Shown here in pieces: positions 24,761 through 34,204 of a stretch of DNA of 64,000 nt. The translations under genes and the position numbers were made by a program. This DNA comes from Mycobacterium bourgelatii (lineage in GTDB: Bacteria > Actinomycetota > Actinomycetes > Mycobacteriales > Mycobacteriaceae), in contig NZ_BLKZ01000001.1 in NCBI RefSeq assembly GCF_010723575.1, positions 4,898,001 through 4,962,000 of the forward strand. The letters are read 5' to 3'. Each line of letters begins with the position of its first letter. Within the stretch, counting starts at the first letter, position 1. The notes below the pieces were generated by a model. The model was not told the origin of the DNA. It did not search any database and saw nothing but the letters and a program-made list of their open reading frames with translations.

Positions 24761-27700
24761 CTAGTAAGTCACCTCCTGGCTGCGACGGCGCACGATGGTC
24801 ACCTCGTCGCGCTGGTTTCCGGTGGGGCCTAGGTAGTTGAAGGCAAACGCGTGCTGGCCATAGCCGCCGGCGAGATGGCTGGGCTTGATCCGCACCCGGG
24901 TCAGCGCGTTGTGGTTGCCGCCGCGCTTGTTGCTGGTCTCGGTGCGTGGCGTGTCCACGGTGCGCTCTTGCACGTGATAGACGAACACGACCCCGTCGGG
25001 CATGCGGTGCGAGACGATCGCGCGGCAGACAAAGATGCCGTTGACGTTGACCGCCTCCACCCAATCGTTGTCGCGCACTCTGATTTTGGCGGCGTCGCCG
25101 GGGCTCATCCACATCGTCGGCCCTCCGCGCGACAGCGACAGCATGTACAGGTTGTCCTGGTAGGTCGAGTGAAACGACCACTTCGAATGCGGTGTCAAAT
25201 ACCTTACGGTGAGGGCGATTCCGTCCACGCAGTGTCCGAGCTGCGGCTGGTCGAACAGCCGCGCCATGTCCAGGGGTGGCCGGTATACCGGCAGCTGTTC
25301 GCCGAGCTCCTCGATCCAGTCATGGGCCAGGTAGAAATGCATCCGGCCGGTCAGGGTGTGAAACGGTTTGAGGTGTTCGATGTTGATGGTGAACGGGGCA
25401 TAGCGGCGCCCGCCGGTCTCACTGCCCGACCATTCCGGGCTGGTGATCACCGGGACGGGACGCGCCTGGGTGTCGGCGTAGGTGATGCGGCGCTCCTCGC
25501 TGCCTTCGGCCAACTGTGACAGCCGCTGCCCGGTGCGCTTCTCCAACTCCAGAAACCCTTCGACGGCGAGGCGGCCGTTGCACGTCCCGGACAGCGCCAG
25601 AATGGTGTCGGCCATCCGCTGGGCGGTGGTGATCGCCGGGCGGCCCACTGCAACACCGGAATTCATCACCCCGAACTTGGCCGCCAGTTCGCTGACCTCG
25701 CGGAAGGGATGTACGGTATAGCCTTTGACGGTAATCCCGAACCGCTCGACGAGCGGGCCCAGGGAGAGCAACTTGTCGTAGATTGCTGCGTAGTCGCGTT
25801 CCACCACGGTGAGGTTGCCCATGGTCTTGCCGGGCACCGGTGTCTCGCCGGTCTCCAACCAGTTCCGTTGAGTGCCATCGGGATAGGCCATGGCGTCGGG
25901 GGTGTCGTGCTGCAGCGCGGTCAGCACCACGTCGGTCCGGGTGCCGAGATGGCGCCTGGCCAGCCCGCTGAACGCGCGAGCGATGGCGGCGAATGCATCG
26001 AAATCCGAACGCGTTTCCCACGGCGGATCGACCGCCGGGCTGAACGCATGCACATACGGGTGCATGTCGGTGCTGGACAGGTCGGCCTTTTCGTACCAGG
26101 TGGCGGCGGGCAGCACCACGTCCGACATCAACGTCGTCGACGTCATGCGGAAGTCGATCGACATCATCAGGTCGAGCTTGCCCTCCGGTATGTCGGGGTC
26201 CGGATGTTGCGCCTGCACGTTGGAATCGGTACCCAGCAGGTGCCGCAGAAAGTACTCGCCACCCTTGCCGGAAGAGCCAATCAGGTTGGCCCGCCACATG
26301 GTCAACACCCGCGGCCAGTTGACCGGGTTGTCCGGATCGGTGACGGCCAGCTTCAAATTGCGTTGCGCCAGTTGGTCGGTGACGTATGCCGAGACGTCTT
26401 GTCCCGCGGCGTGCGCCTCGTCGGCCACGTCCAGACTGGACCGGTCGAACTGCGGGTAGAACGGGCTCCACCCCATCGCCGCCGCCGACGCCAGCAGGTC
26501 CATGGTCTGTTTGTGGGCGAACCGGCCACGGCCCAGCGGACTGCTCAGCTTGTCGGCGGCGTGGCTGTCGTAGCGCCACTGGTCGGTGTGCGCATACCAG
26601 TACGACGCACCCGGGACCTGCCGCGGGGGCCGGACCCAGTCGGTCGCGTTGGCCATCGTCTGCCACCCGCTCAGCGGGCGGACCTTCTCCTGGCCCACGT
26701 AGTGCGCCCATCCCCCGCCGTTGCGCCCCATCGACCCGGTCAGCATCAGCAGCGCCAGCACGGATCGGTACATGACGTCGCTGTGGAACCAGTGACAGAT
26801 GCCCCCGCCCATGATGACCATCGATCGGCCGCCGGATTCCTCTGCGTTGCGGGCGAATTCCTTGGCGATACGGATGGCCTGCGCGGCCGGCACACCGGTA
26901 ATCGTCTCCTGCCACGCCGGGGTGTTCTGCTGGGTGGCGTCGTCGTAGCCAGCGGGCCAGTGCCCGGGCAGACCCTCGCGCGCCACGCCGTAGTGCGCCA
27001 GCATCAGATCGAACACCGTGCACACAAGATGCTCGCCGACCCGACGCACCGGAACGCCGCGCGACACCGTTTCGCCGTGGCCGTCGACGGTGTCGAAGCG
27101 CGGCAACTCGACGAGTTCGGCATCGCCGGAGCCGGAGACGCTCAGCGCGGGGATCACCGACCCAAGGTCCAGGTTCCACTTTCCGACGCCGTCCTCGCCG
27201 TAGCGGAATCCGAGCGAACCGTGCGGCACGACGACCGAGTCAGTGACCTGGTCGAGCAACGCCGGTTTGAACGCCGCATTGTCGAGTTCCTGGCCAATGT
27301 CGGCCGCGGTCAGGAACTTTCCTGGCACCAGTCCCTGGGCCCGGCGTTCCAGCTTGATCAGGAACGGCAGATCGGTGTAGCGACGCACATAGTCTACGAA
27401 GAACGGAACCTGTTTGCGCACATAGCATTCGGTGAGAATTACGTGGCCCATCGCCATGGCCAGCGCGGCGTCCGTGCCCGCGGCGCAACGCATCCACTCG
27501 TCGGCAAATTTGGTGTTGTCCGCATAGTCTGGGCTGACCACCACCACCTTGGTCCCGCGGTAGCGGACCTCGGCCATCCAGTGCGCGTCGGGGGTTCGGG
27601 TGATCGGCACGTTGGAACCCCACATGACCAAATACGAAGCGTCCCACCAGTCCCCGGACTCGGGCACGTCGGTCTGGTCACCGAAGACCTGCGGCGAGGC

Positions 27701-28408
27701 CACCGGCAGGTCGGCGTACCAGTCGTAGAACGACGTCATCACGCCGCCGATGAGTTCAATGAAACGCGAACCTGCCGCGTGGCTGACCATCGACATCGCC
27801 GGGATCGGCGTGAAGCCCGCAACCCGGTCCGGACCGTACGTCTTGATGGTGTGCACGTGGGCCGCCGCGATCATCTCGGTCGCTTCGGGCCAGCTCACCC
27901 GGACCAGTCCGCCCTTGCCGCGAGCCTGCTGATAGCGGCGACGGCGCTGGGGATCTGACTGGATGTCGGCCCACGCCAACACCGGGTCCCCCAGGCGGGC
28001 TTTGGCCTCGCGATACATCTCGACCAGCACCCCCCGGGCATACGGATAGCGCACCCGGGTCGGCGAATAGCTGTACCAGGAGAACGACGCGCCGCGGGGG
28101 CAGCCGCGCGGCTCGTATTCGGGGCGGTCGGGCCCCACCGACGGATAGTCCGTTTGTTGGGTTTCCCAGGTGATGATTCCGTTCTTGACGTAGATCTTCC
28201 ACGAGCACGAGCCCGTGCAGTTGACGCCGTGAGTGGACCGAACCACCTTGTCGTGACTCCACCGGTCCCGGTAGAAAACGTCACCCTCGCGGCCGCCGCG
28301 GCGGGTCACCGTGCGCAGGTCAGGCGATATCTCACCGGGGGTGAAGAAGCGCCCGCTACGCTGTAACAACTCCTCGAGCGGTCCGCCGACACGAGGTATG
28401 ACCGTCAC
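24761..28408 (-). CDS. narG: Nitrate reductase alpha (catalytic) subunit NarG
   Basis: A 1215-residue molybdo-bis-MGD enzyme reducing nitrate to nitrite on the cytoplasmic side of the membrane. Near the N-terminus, RSTHGVNCTGSCSWK gives the His and two Cys ligands of the FS0 cluster, with GCPRGASFSW supplying another. The Asp ligand region YDWYADLPVASPQVFGDQTD follows. No Tat signal is present, as expected for a cytoplasm-facing NarG. The GTG at 28408 has GAGGT at suitable spacing. M. tuberculosis NarGHJI mediates nitrate respiration under hypoxia and is expressed fairly constitutively. The A+T-rich 125 bp upstream probably hold the operon promoter. Confidence 0.97.
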   Translation of the reverse strand: MTVIPRVGGPLEELLQRSGRFFTPGEISPDLRTVTRRGGREGDVFYRDRWSHDKVVRSTHGVNCTGSCSWKIYVKNGIITWETQQTDYPSVGPDRPEYEPRGCPRGASFSWYSYSPTRVRYPYARGVLVEMYREAKARLGDPVLAWADIQSDPQRRRRYQQARGKGGLVRVSWPEATEMIAAAHVHTIKTYGPDRVAGFTPIPAMSMVSHAAGSRFIELIGGVMTSFYDWYADLPVASPQVFGDQTDVPESGDWWDASYLVMWGSNVPITRTPDAHWMAEVRYRGTKVVVVSPDYADNTKFADEWMRCAAGTDAALAMAMGHVILTECYVRKQVPFFVDYVRRYTDLPFLIKLERRAQGLVPGKFLTAADIGQELDNAAFKPALLDQVTDSVVVPHGSLGFRYGEDGVGKWNLDLGSVIPALSVSGSGDAELVELPRFDTVDGHGETVSRGVPVRRVGEHLVCTVFDLMLAHYGVAREGLPGHWPAGYDDATQQNTPAWQETITGVPAAQAIRIAKEFARNAEESGGRSMVIMGGGICHWFHSDVMYRSVLALLMLTGSMGRNGGGWAHYVGQEKVRPLSGWQTMANATDWVRPPRQVPGASYWYAHTDQWRYDSHAADKLSSPLGRGRFAHKQTMDLLASAAAMGWSPFYPQFDRSSLDVADEAHAAGQDVSAYVTDQLAQRNLKLAVTDPDNPVNWPRVLTMWRANLIGSSGKGGEYFLRHLLGTDSNVQAQHPDPDIPEGKLDLMMSIDFRMTSTTLMSDVVLPAATWYEKADLSSTDMHPYVHAFSPAVDPPWETRSDFDAFAAIARAFSGLARRHLGTRTDVVLTALQHDTPDAMAYPDGTQRNWLETGETPVPGKTMGNLTVVERDYAAIYDKLLSLGPLVERFGITVKGYTVHPFREVSELAAKFGVMNSGVAVGRPAITTAQRMADTILALSGTCNGRLAVEGFLELEKRTGQRLSQLAEGSEERRITYADTQARPVPVITSPEWSGSETGGRRYAPFTINIEHLKPFHTLTGRMHFYLAHDWIEELGEQLPVYRPPLDMARLFDQPQLGHCVDGIALTVRYLTPHSKWSFHSTYQDNLYMLSLSRGGPTMWMSPGDAAKIRVRDNDWVEAVNVNGIFVCRAIVSHRMPDGVVFVYHVQERTVDTPRTETSNKRGGNHNALTRVRIKPSHLAGGYGQHAFAFNYLGPTGNQRDEVTIVRRRSQEVTY

Positions 28409-28533
28409 CGGATGACCTCATTTGTCCCGGATTGTTTAGTTGCCATCAAATACAGTTGACTACGGATATCTTCAACAAAGCTGAATTATTGCTGTTAAGC
28501 AACTGTGTGCTTTGCTCATGGCAAAAGGATGTT
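28409..28533 (-). promoter_or_regulatory. A+T-rich upstream region of narGHJI
   Basis: The gap between mutT2 (stop at 28534) and narG is clearly more A+T-rich than its surroundings and contains a small inverted repeat TTGCT-GTTA-AGCAA at 28489-28502. It is the only place upstream for a nar promoter on the minus strand. I see no DosR-type palindrome. Confidence 0.4.
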
Positions 28534-28938
28534 TCAGCCCGACGCTTCTAACGCCTCGGACAGGTCGGATAACCAGGCACGGTCGGCCGGCACCCAGTCC
28601 ACGTCGCCCAATTCGGCCGCGGTGACCCAGCGCAATGCCCGGTGGTCGTGGGGGTGCGGTTCTCCGCGAAGCAGGTCTACGCGGTAGGCGCGCAGTGTCA
28701 TCTTGTCGTTCAGCGCGACGTCGCCGCCCAGGCGAGCACCCACCGTCATCTGGTCGACCTGCAGACCGAGTTCCTCGGCCAGCTCACGGGCGAGTGCGGC
28801 CTGCTCGGTTTCCCCCTCGGCCACCTTGCCGCCGGGCAGCTCCCAACGACCGGCCAATTCCGGCGGCCGAACCCGTTGCGCCACCAGCACGGTCGAACCA
28901 CAGATGATGGCTCCGGCGACGACGATCTGGGTCGGCAT
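28534..28938 (-). CDS. mutT2: Nudix hydrolase MutT2
   Basis: A 134-residue Nudix pyrophosphohydrolase. The Nudix box reads GGKVAEGETEQAALARELAE EL with the essential Glu residues. H37Rv MutT2 (Rv1160) hydrolyses dCTP, 5-methyl-dCTP and oxidised nucleotides, cleaning the nucleotide pool. The ATG at 28938 (MPTQIVVAGAI) matches the family start; a longer reading to 29001 would run into the divergent gene. It shares a symmetric promoter with the pterin dehydratase gene and precedes narG. Confidence 0.94.
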   Translation of the reverse strand: MPTQIVVAGAIICGSTVLVAQRVRPPELAGRWELPGGKVAEGETEQAALARELAEELGLQVDQMTVGARLGGDVALNDKMTLRAYRVDLLRGEPHPHDHRALRWVTAAELGDVDWVPADRAWLSDLSEALEASG

Positions 28939-28964
28939 GGGCAGGACGGTATACCGTCGGACAT
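28939..28964. promoter_or_regulatory. Symmetric bidirectional promoter, mutT2 / pterin dehydratase, predicted leaderless both ways
   Basis: The 26-bp gap is centred on a perfect 14-bp palindrome GACGGTATACCGTC (28945-28958). It supplies a TANNNT -10 element on each strand: TACCGT at 28952-28957 forward, and its mirror at 28951-28946 in reverse. Each -10 ends exactly 7 nt before the A of an ATG (28965 forward, 28938 reverse), and the palindrome centre equals the midpoint between the two start codons. No room exists for a ribosome site, so both messages should begin at their ATG. Confidence 0.7.
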
Positions 28965-29249
28965 ATGGCTGTGTTAACGGATGACCAGGTAGACGCCGCA
29001 CTGCCCGAACTCGATGGATGGGAGCGTGCCGACGGCGCCCTGCGCCGCTCCATCAAATTCCCGGCGTTTCTGGACGGCATCGACGCCGTGCGCCGGGTCG
29101 CCGAGCACGCCGAGCGCAAGGACCATCACCCCGATATCGATATCCGTTGGCGGACAGTCACTTTCAAGTTGGTGACGCATTCCGCGGGTGGGATCACGCA
29201 AAACGACATCGACATGGCGCGCGACATCAACGGGATCCTCGGAAGCTAG
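28965..29249 (+). CDS. Pterin-4-alpha-carbinolamine dehydratase (PhhB/DCoH family, Rv1159A-like)
   Basis: A 94-residue member of the PCD/DCoH family. The signature HHPDIDIRW, TFKLVTHSAGGITQNDIDMA contains the active-site His pair and the second His/Asp. The family dehydrates carbinolamine tetrahydropterin; in bacteria without aromatic hydroxylases it may recycle molybdopterin or other pterins. A link with the Mo-dependent nar operon next door is possible but is inference. The ATG at 28965 directly follows the divergent -10 element. Confidence 0.9.
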   Translation: MAVLTDDQVDAALPELDGWERADGALRRSIKFPAFLDGIDAVRRVAEHAERKDHHPDIDIRWRTVTFKLVTHSAGGITQNDIDMARDINGILGS

Positions 29250-29295
29250 ACCGCGGCGACGGTACCTCCGCCTAGCCTTGTGACTGGCCTCCGTA

Positions 29296-31753
29296 CTACT
29301 GGACGGACTGACCGGGACGGCCATTGCTGACGCCGCCCACGTTGCTGAGGCCGGCGCCGCCTCCTTCGCCCAATGCGGCGCCGCCGCTACCGCCGCCGTT
29401 GCCGAAGGCGCCGGTGCCACCTGCGCCACCGTCTGCGCCCGAGTCGCCGCCGTTACCGATGCCGGATTGCGGCGTGTTGAAGCCGGCGCCGCTACCGCCA
29501 CCACCGCCGGTGCCGGTGGGGTTGGTGCCGCCGATCCCGCCGGCACCGCCGGCAAACGTGTTGGCGTTGCCGCCGGCACCGCCATCGCCTGCGGCCTTGT
29601 CCGCCGACCCGGCCGCACCGCCACCGCCACCACCGCCGCCGACAGCGCCCGGGCCAAACGCATAGCCACCTGCCCCGCCGCCACCGCCCCCGCCACCTAA
29701 CCCGCCGGCACCGCCCGAGGCGGCGCCGCCGGCGCCACCGGCCCCACCTCCACCGCCTGTGCTAACTCCCCCGCCGCCCAAGTCGGTGGAGGACGCACCG
29801 CCGCCGACACCGCCGCTTCCACCGGCGCCGCCGTCACCGCCAATGCCGCCCACACCACCTGTGCCTGCGTTGCCGCCTGAGCCTCCGGCGCCACCACCTC
29901 CGCCTCCAGCGCCGGCGGTCGCGCCTAGGATCGCAGGCTTGGTGCTCGGCCCCCCGTTGCCGGCAGTGCCGCCGTTGCCCCCGGCCCCGCCGCTGCCGTT
30001 GATTCCTGTGCCGCTGGAGTCGCCGCCGGTGCCCCCACCGCCGCCTCGGCCACCATTGCCGCCTTGGCCGGCAAGACCGCCTTGTGCGGTGGCGCCTTGA
30101 CCACCGCCGCCACCGTTGCCGCCGATGCCGCCTAGACCCCCGTTGGCGCCGGCAAAGCCGGTGCCACCGAACCCGCCCGCCCCGCCGTTGCCGCCATCTC
30201 CGCCTACACCGCCGTCGACGCCGAGGCCGCTGCCGCCGGTAGAGCCGAACCGCCGTTGCCGCCGTTGCCACCGCGGCCGGCTGTGGCGCCGGTTCCATTG
30301 GTCGCCCCGCCGGTGCCGCCGGCACCACCATTACCGCCGGATCCCCCCGCTGCGCCGGCCACGATGGCCGCCGAGCCGTTACCCCCGGCTCCGCCCTGAC
30401 CGCCTGCACCACCATCACCCCAACCGCCCGCGTTGCCGCCGCTGCCGGGCGCCCCGCCAACACCTCCGGTACCACCGGGCCCGCCGTTACCGCCGTTAGA
30501 AACCAACCCGGCGCCGTCGGCGCCATTGCCGCCGGGACCGCCAGCGCCGCCCTTGCCGCCGCTGCCGGCCGTGCCACCGGCCCCAGAATTGCCGCCCTGA
30601 CCGCCGTTACCGCCCTGACCGCCCACCTCACCGGATGCCCCCGGTATCAGGCCGGTAGCCGCGTTGTAGCCCGCGCCGCCCGTTCCACCGGCACCCCCGT
30701 TGCCACCGTTACCGAAGAGGCCCCGATCGCCCTCGAACCCGAAGAATCCGCCGATCCCACCGACACCGCCGGGACCACCGTTGCCACCGATGCCGCCGTT
30801 ACCACCCGCGCCAGCCCCTACGGCAGGCAACGCGGCTGAAGCACCGTCGGCGCCGACGCCACCGATCCCGCCTGCACCACCGGTCCCGCCGGGCCCGCCG
30901 GTCCCGAACAGCCCCAGAGTCTGGCCGCCGGCACCGCCTGCCCCACCTTCACCTCCAGGCGCGCCGGAAGCCCCCTGCACCGGGGGAACGTTTTGACTGC
31001 CCGGGCCACCCGTACCGCCGGCACCGCCTGGGCCGCCGGCCCCGCCCATGTTCAACAGCAGCGCCCTGGTGAGGCCGCCGGCACCACCCACCCCGCCGGC
31101 GCCCCCGGCCTGGTTGAGACCGCCGTCCCCGCCCGTCCCGCCGGGCCCGCCGGGTCCGCCAAACCCGCCCAGGAACCCACCGGCCCCGCCGCGCCCACCG
31201 GCCGCGCCCACCGCGCCCGTAGCGCCGGGCCCGCCGCCCCACCGGCCCCGCCATTGCCGAACAACAGACCGGAGTCACCACCGGGCCCACCGGCCTGTCC
31301 GATCCCACCTGAACCACCGTTGCCGCCATTGCCGATGAGAAAGCCGGCCGGCCCGCCGGCCTGGCCGGTTCCGGGCGCGCCGTCGGTTCCGTTGCCGATC
31401 AACGGACGCCCGAACAATACGTTGGTAGGCAAATTAATCAGGTCGAGTATCGGCTGGAGAACTCCCGCGTTGGTGGCCTCGGCGGTCGAATACATCAACC
31501 CGCCCGAGGCCACCGCCCGCACGAACTGCTCATGGAACTGCGCCACCTGCCCGCTGACAGCCTGATATTCAAGCGCATAGCTGCCGAACAGGGCCGAAAT
31601 CGCCGCCGAGACCTCGTCGCCCGCCGCGACCGCCAACGACGTCGTCGAGTTCGCCGCCGTCGCGTTCGCCGCCGTCACCGCCGACCCGATACCGGTCAAA
31701 TCCTCTGCGGCCGCGGCCAATACCTGGGGCAAAGCGATCACATATGACGACAT
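29296..31753 (-). pseudogene. PE_PGRS family gene with two 1-base frameshifts
   Basis: A PE domain starts at the ATG at 31753 (MSSYVIALPQVLAAAAEDLTGI, ribosome site AGGGAGC) and is followed by the linker LFGRPLIGNG and Gly-Gly-Asn/Ala repeats. The PGRS reading passes through three frames: frame one to about 31230, frame two from there to about 30245, then frame three to a stop at 29296. Both steps are equivalent to loss of one base. Corrected, the protein would be about 820 residues. These may be sequence errors in GC-rich runs or real decay. In H37Rv no PE_PGRS lies between Rv1159A and pimE, so this is a lineage insertion. Confidence 0.8.
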
Positions 31754-31850
31754 GGCTGCTCCCTGAGTCACTAGTGCGGCCACCGTATTGTCATCCAGCA
31801 ACGCGCCGGAAAGTGGCGTGTTGGACAAACTGCAGCCTCGGCGCCCGGTC

Positions 31851-32012
31851 GGCTCGTCACGCTGGCGTGACGCTCGGCGTCGACGGCCACACCAACGTGA
31901 CGCTCGGCGCGTCGTCGCAAACTGCACCCGCCCAACACCATCGGCCCGTCACGCTGGCGTGACGCTCGGCGTCGACGGCCACACCAACGTGACGCTCGGC
32001 GCGGGGTCGCAA
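31851..32012. repeat. Two ~70-bp direct repeats with internal palindromes
   Basis: Bases 31851-31920 and 31943-32012 are almost identical (period 92). Each contains CGTCACGC-TG-GCGTGACG, an 8-bp-arm palindrome, and GACGGCCACACCAACGTGACG. They lie just downstream of pimE (stop at 32029) and upstream of the PE_PGRS start, so each could form a terminator stem for pimE. Confidence 0.75.
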
Positions 32013-32028
32013 CGACGTCGGCCGGTGA

Positions 32029-33333
32029 CTACTCGACCTCCGCCGACGCACCGCGGCGCGCCAGCACATTCCGGCCGGCGATCCAGCCCAATGTCGCCAA
32101 CGTCGCCACCACGTAGATCAGCCCAGCCCAGGCCAGATACCAGGGCCTGCCGATCTCCCAGATGGTCGGTTGCTCGAAGCTCAGCAGCCACGGCACGCCG
32201 ACGACGGTCAATGCCAACCAGCCCCAGCCCAGGATTCGCGCGCCCAGCCGGTCGCGCATCGGCCCCTGCAGCAACCACATGATCAACGGGACCAGCCACA
32301 CCCAGTGGTGGGTCCAGGAGATCGGTGACGCCAACAGCCCGAAGAGTTCGACCACCAACAGCTTGCCCAGCTGGTCCGCGTCGTCGAGCGCTCGCCAAGC
32401 CAACACGGCCACGACCGCGGTGACCGCGAGCGCGGCCAGGACCAGCGGCCCCATGCCGGCGTCGTGACCCAGGATCCGGGAGATCGCGCCGCGCCAGGAC
32501 TGGTTGAACGAGGTGCCGACCGGCCCCACCCGCCGCGCGTCGCCCAGCAAATCGGTGAAGTAGAAGCGCGCCTGCTCCCCGACGATCAGCAGCGACGCAC
32601 CGATGGTCGCCAGGAAGGCGAGGACCGAGAAGGCGGCAGCAGCCCAGCGCCGTACGCCGAGGAAATAGACGACGGTGATCGCCGGTGTCAGCTTGATCCC
32701 GGCGGCCACACCGACGAGCAGACCCGACAGCCACGACCGCGTGGTGTAGACGCCCCACAGCAGCGCCAAGACCAGCATCACGTTGATCTGGCCGTAATCG
32801 AAGTTGCTGCGCAGCGGCTCGAGCCAGATCGCGATTGCCGTCCACAACATCGCGACACGCCGGCCTCCGCCGCCGTCGCCAGAACCCATCAACCGCTGAC
32901 TGATCCGCACCACGCCGTACAGCGCCGCCACGATCGCGGCGTGCCACAAGAACGCCACGAACCCGAACGGCAGCAGGTGCAGCGGGTAGAAAACCACCGC
33001 GGCGAAGGGCGGGTAGGTGAACGGGAGCGGGAAATCCGGCGTCTGATCTGCGTAAACGTAGCTGTACAGGGTGCCGGGATGGTTGAGCGCGGCCGCCCCA
33101 CTCACATACACGTGCAGGTCGACGAAGTTCGCGCCGCGGGGCGCGAGGTAGGTCAAGGCAAACCGCACGGCCACGCTCAGTGCCAGCAGTAACGGCCCCG
33201 CATGAGCGATCCGACTGGCCAGTGGTTGGCCCGAGTGTGCCGCCGGGGCGGCCGAGATGGTGTCTATTCGTCCGACTCTATCGAGGGCCGCGGATCCGGT
33301 CACCGCGACCGCTCGTATCAATAACGATCCCAT
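32029..33333 (-). CDS. pimE: Polyprenol-phosphate-mannose alpha-1,2-mannosyltransferase PimE
   Basis: A ~434-residue GT-C (GT87) membrane glycosyltransferase adding the fifth mannose to PIM4 in polar PIM synthesis. About nine to ten hydrophobic segments are visible. The first extracytoplasmic loop has GANFVDLHVYVSGAAAL with the Asp in the position of the catalytic Asp of M. smegmatis PimE. FPLPFTYPPFAAVVFYPLH and SNFDYGQINVML are family hallmarks. The start at 33333 (MGSLLIRAV) gives a family-like length; a GTG at 33360 is possible. It is divergent from the secreted-protein gene at 33428. LpqW, encoded at 16.3-18.2 kb, acts on the same branch. Confidence 0.94.
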   Translation of the reverse strand: MGSLLIRAVAVTGSAALDRVGRIDTISAAPAAHSGQPLASRIAHAGPLLLALSVAVRFALTYLAPRGANFVDLHVYVSGAAALNHPGTLYSYVYADQTPDFPLPFTYPPFAAVVFYPLHLLPFGFVAFLWHAAIVAALYGVVRISQRLMGSGDGGGGRRVAMLWTAIAIWLEPLRSNFDYGQINVMLVLALLWGVYTTRSWLSGLLVGVAAGIKLTPAITVVYFLGVRRWAAAAFSVLAFLATIGASLLIVGEQARFYFTDLLGDARRVGPVGTSFNQSWRGAISRILGHDAGMGPLVLAALAVTAVVAVLAWRALDDADQLGKLLVVELFGLLASPISWTHHWVWLVPLIMWLLQGPMRDRLGARILGWGWLALTVVGVPWLLSFEQPTIWEIGRPWYLAWAGLIYVVATLATLGWIAGRNVLARRGASAEVE

Positions 33334-33385
33334 AAATGCCACACGTGTCACTTGAGTCACTTCTGTACCGCGATAGCTTCGGCAT

Positions 33386-33405
33386 CAGGTCCTGTGGGGG
33401 ACCTG
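33386..33405. promoter_or_regulatory. Inverted repeat in pimE / Pro-Ala-rich gene divergent region
   Basis: CAGGTCC at 33386-33392 and its complement GGACCTG at 33399-33405 flank 6 bp. It lies 22 bp before the ATG at 33428 and could be an operator or a stem in the leader. Confidence 0.4.
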
Positions 33406-33427
33406 TCATCGACAACCAGGGAGAGCC

Positions 33428-34153
33428 ATGCCAACCACTTGGACCGTCGTACGAGCCGCCGCCATCCTGCTCGGTTCGTCCGCCGCACTATTGACGGGCG
33501 GTATCGCCCACGCAGATCCGGCACCGGCGCCGGCGCCCGACGTGAGCAACATTCCGCAGCAGCTGATCGCTTCAGCCGCCAATGCACCGCAGATCCTGCA
33601 AAACCTGGCGACGGCGCTGGGCGCCACCCCGCCGCTGGCCACACCGAGGGCACCCGACCCAGTACCCGCCGCGACCTCGCTGCTGCCAGGGTTGTCCCCG
33701 GCCGCACCGTCGGCGCCGGCCGGTTCGCCCGCGTCGGTCCCGTCGATTCCGGGAGTGAACACGCCGATCCCTGGTCTCACGGCCCCCGTCGCCGCTCCGG
33801 CGGCACCGGCACAAGCGCCCGCGAGCGTGCCGTCCATTCCGGGTGTCAACACGCCGCTCCCGGCCATCGCCACGCCGGCCGCAGCCAACACCGCACCGCC
33901 TGCCGGGGTTCCGACCATCCCCGGGGTGAACACCCCGCTTCCGGGTCTCACGGCGCCTGCCGCTCCGGCTGCGGCCGCGGCTCCTGCCGCGGCGCTTCCC
34001 GGCATCGCATCGGCTTTGCCCGGTCTGGCCCAGGCGGCACTACCGGGTCTGACCAACGCAATTCCGGGATTGCCCGCAGCGGGTGCTCCCGGGGCACCGG
34101 CTAACCCGGGCGCTCCGGCTCCGCCGCAGACGCTGCTTGCAGCGCTGCCCTGA
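33428..34153 (+). CDS. Secreted Ala/Pro-rich protein (Rv1158c-like)
   Basis: A 241-residue exported protein. The signal peptide ends near GGIAHA before DPAPAPAP; the mature part has a short helical stretch (SNIPQQLIASAANAPQILQ) and then repeats of the form (V/L)PSIPGVNTP(I/L)PGL, at least three. The ATG follows CAGGGAGAGCC. It precedes and resembles the next gene, so the two are probably diverged duplicates. Family function unknown. Confidence 0.87.
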   Translation: MPTTWTVVRAAAILLGSSAALLTGGIAHADPAPAPAPDVSNIPQQLIASAANAPQILQNLATALGATPPLATPRAPDPVPAATSLLPGLSPAAPSAPAGSPASVPSIPGVNTPIPGLTAPVAAPAAPAQAPASVPSIPGVNTPLPAIATPAAANTAPPAGVPTIPGVNTPLPGLTAPAAPAAAAAPAAALPGIASALPGLAQAALPGLTNAIPGLPAAGAPGAPANPGAPAPPQTLLAALP

Positions 34154-34204
34154 GCGATCCCCGTCCGACGGCTAGACCACTACAACCACCACCGGGAGAA
34201 CACC

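Noticed and set aside
25709..27958. 749-codon open frame antisense to narG
   Set aside because: High-GC genes leave long open antisense frames; the product is Arg/His/Gly-rich without domain and narG is plainly real.
28409..28533. DosR box upstream of narG
   Set aside because: No match to the GGGACT...AGTCCC palindrome was seen.
30245..31230. Programmed frameshifting in the PE_PGRS gene
   Set aside because: No slippery heptamer or downstream structure is visible at either step; error or decay is simpler.
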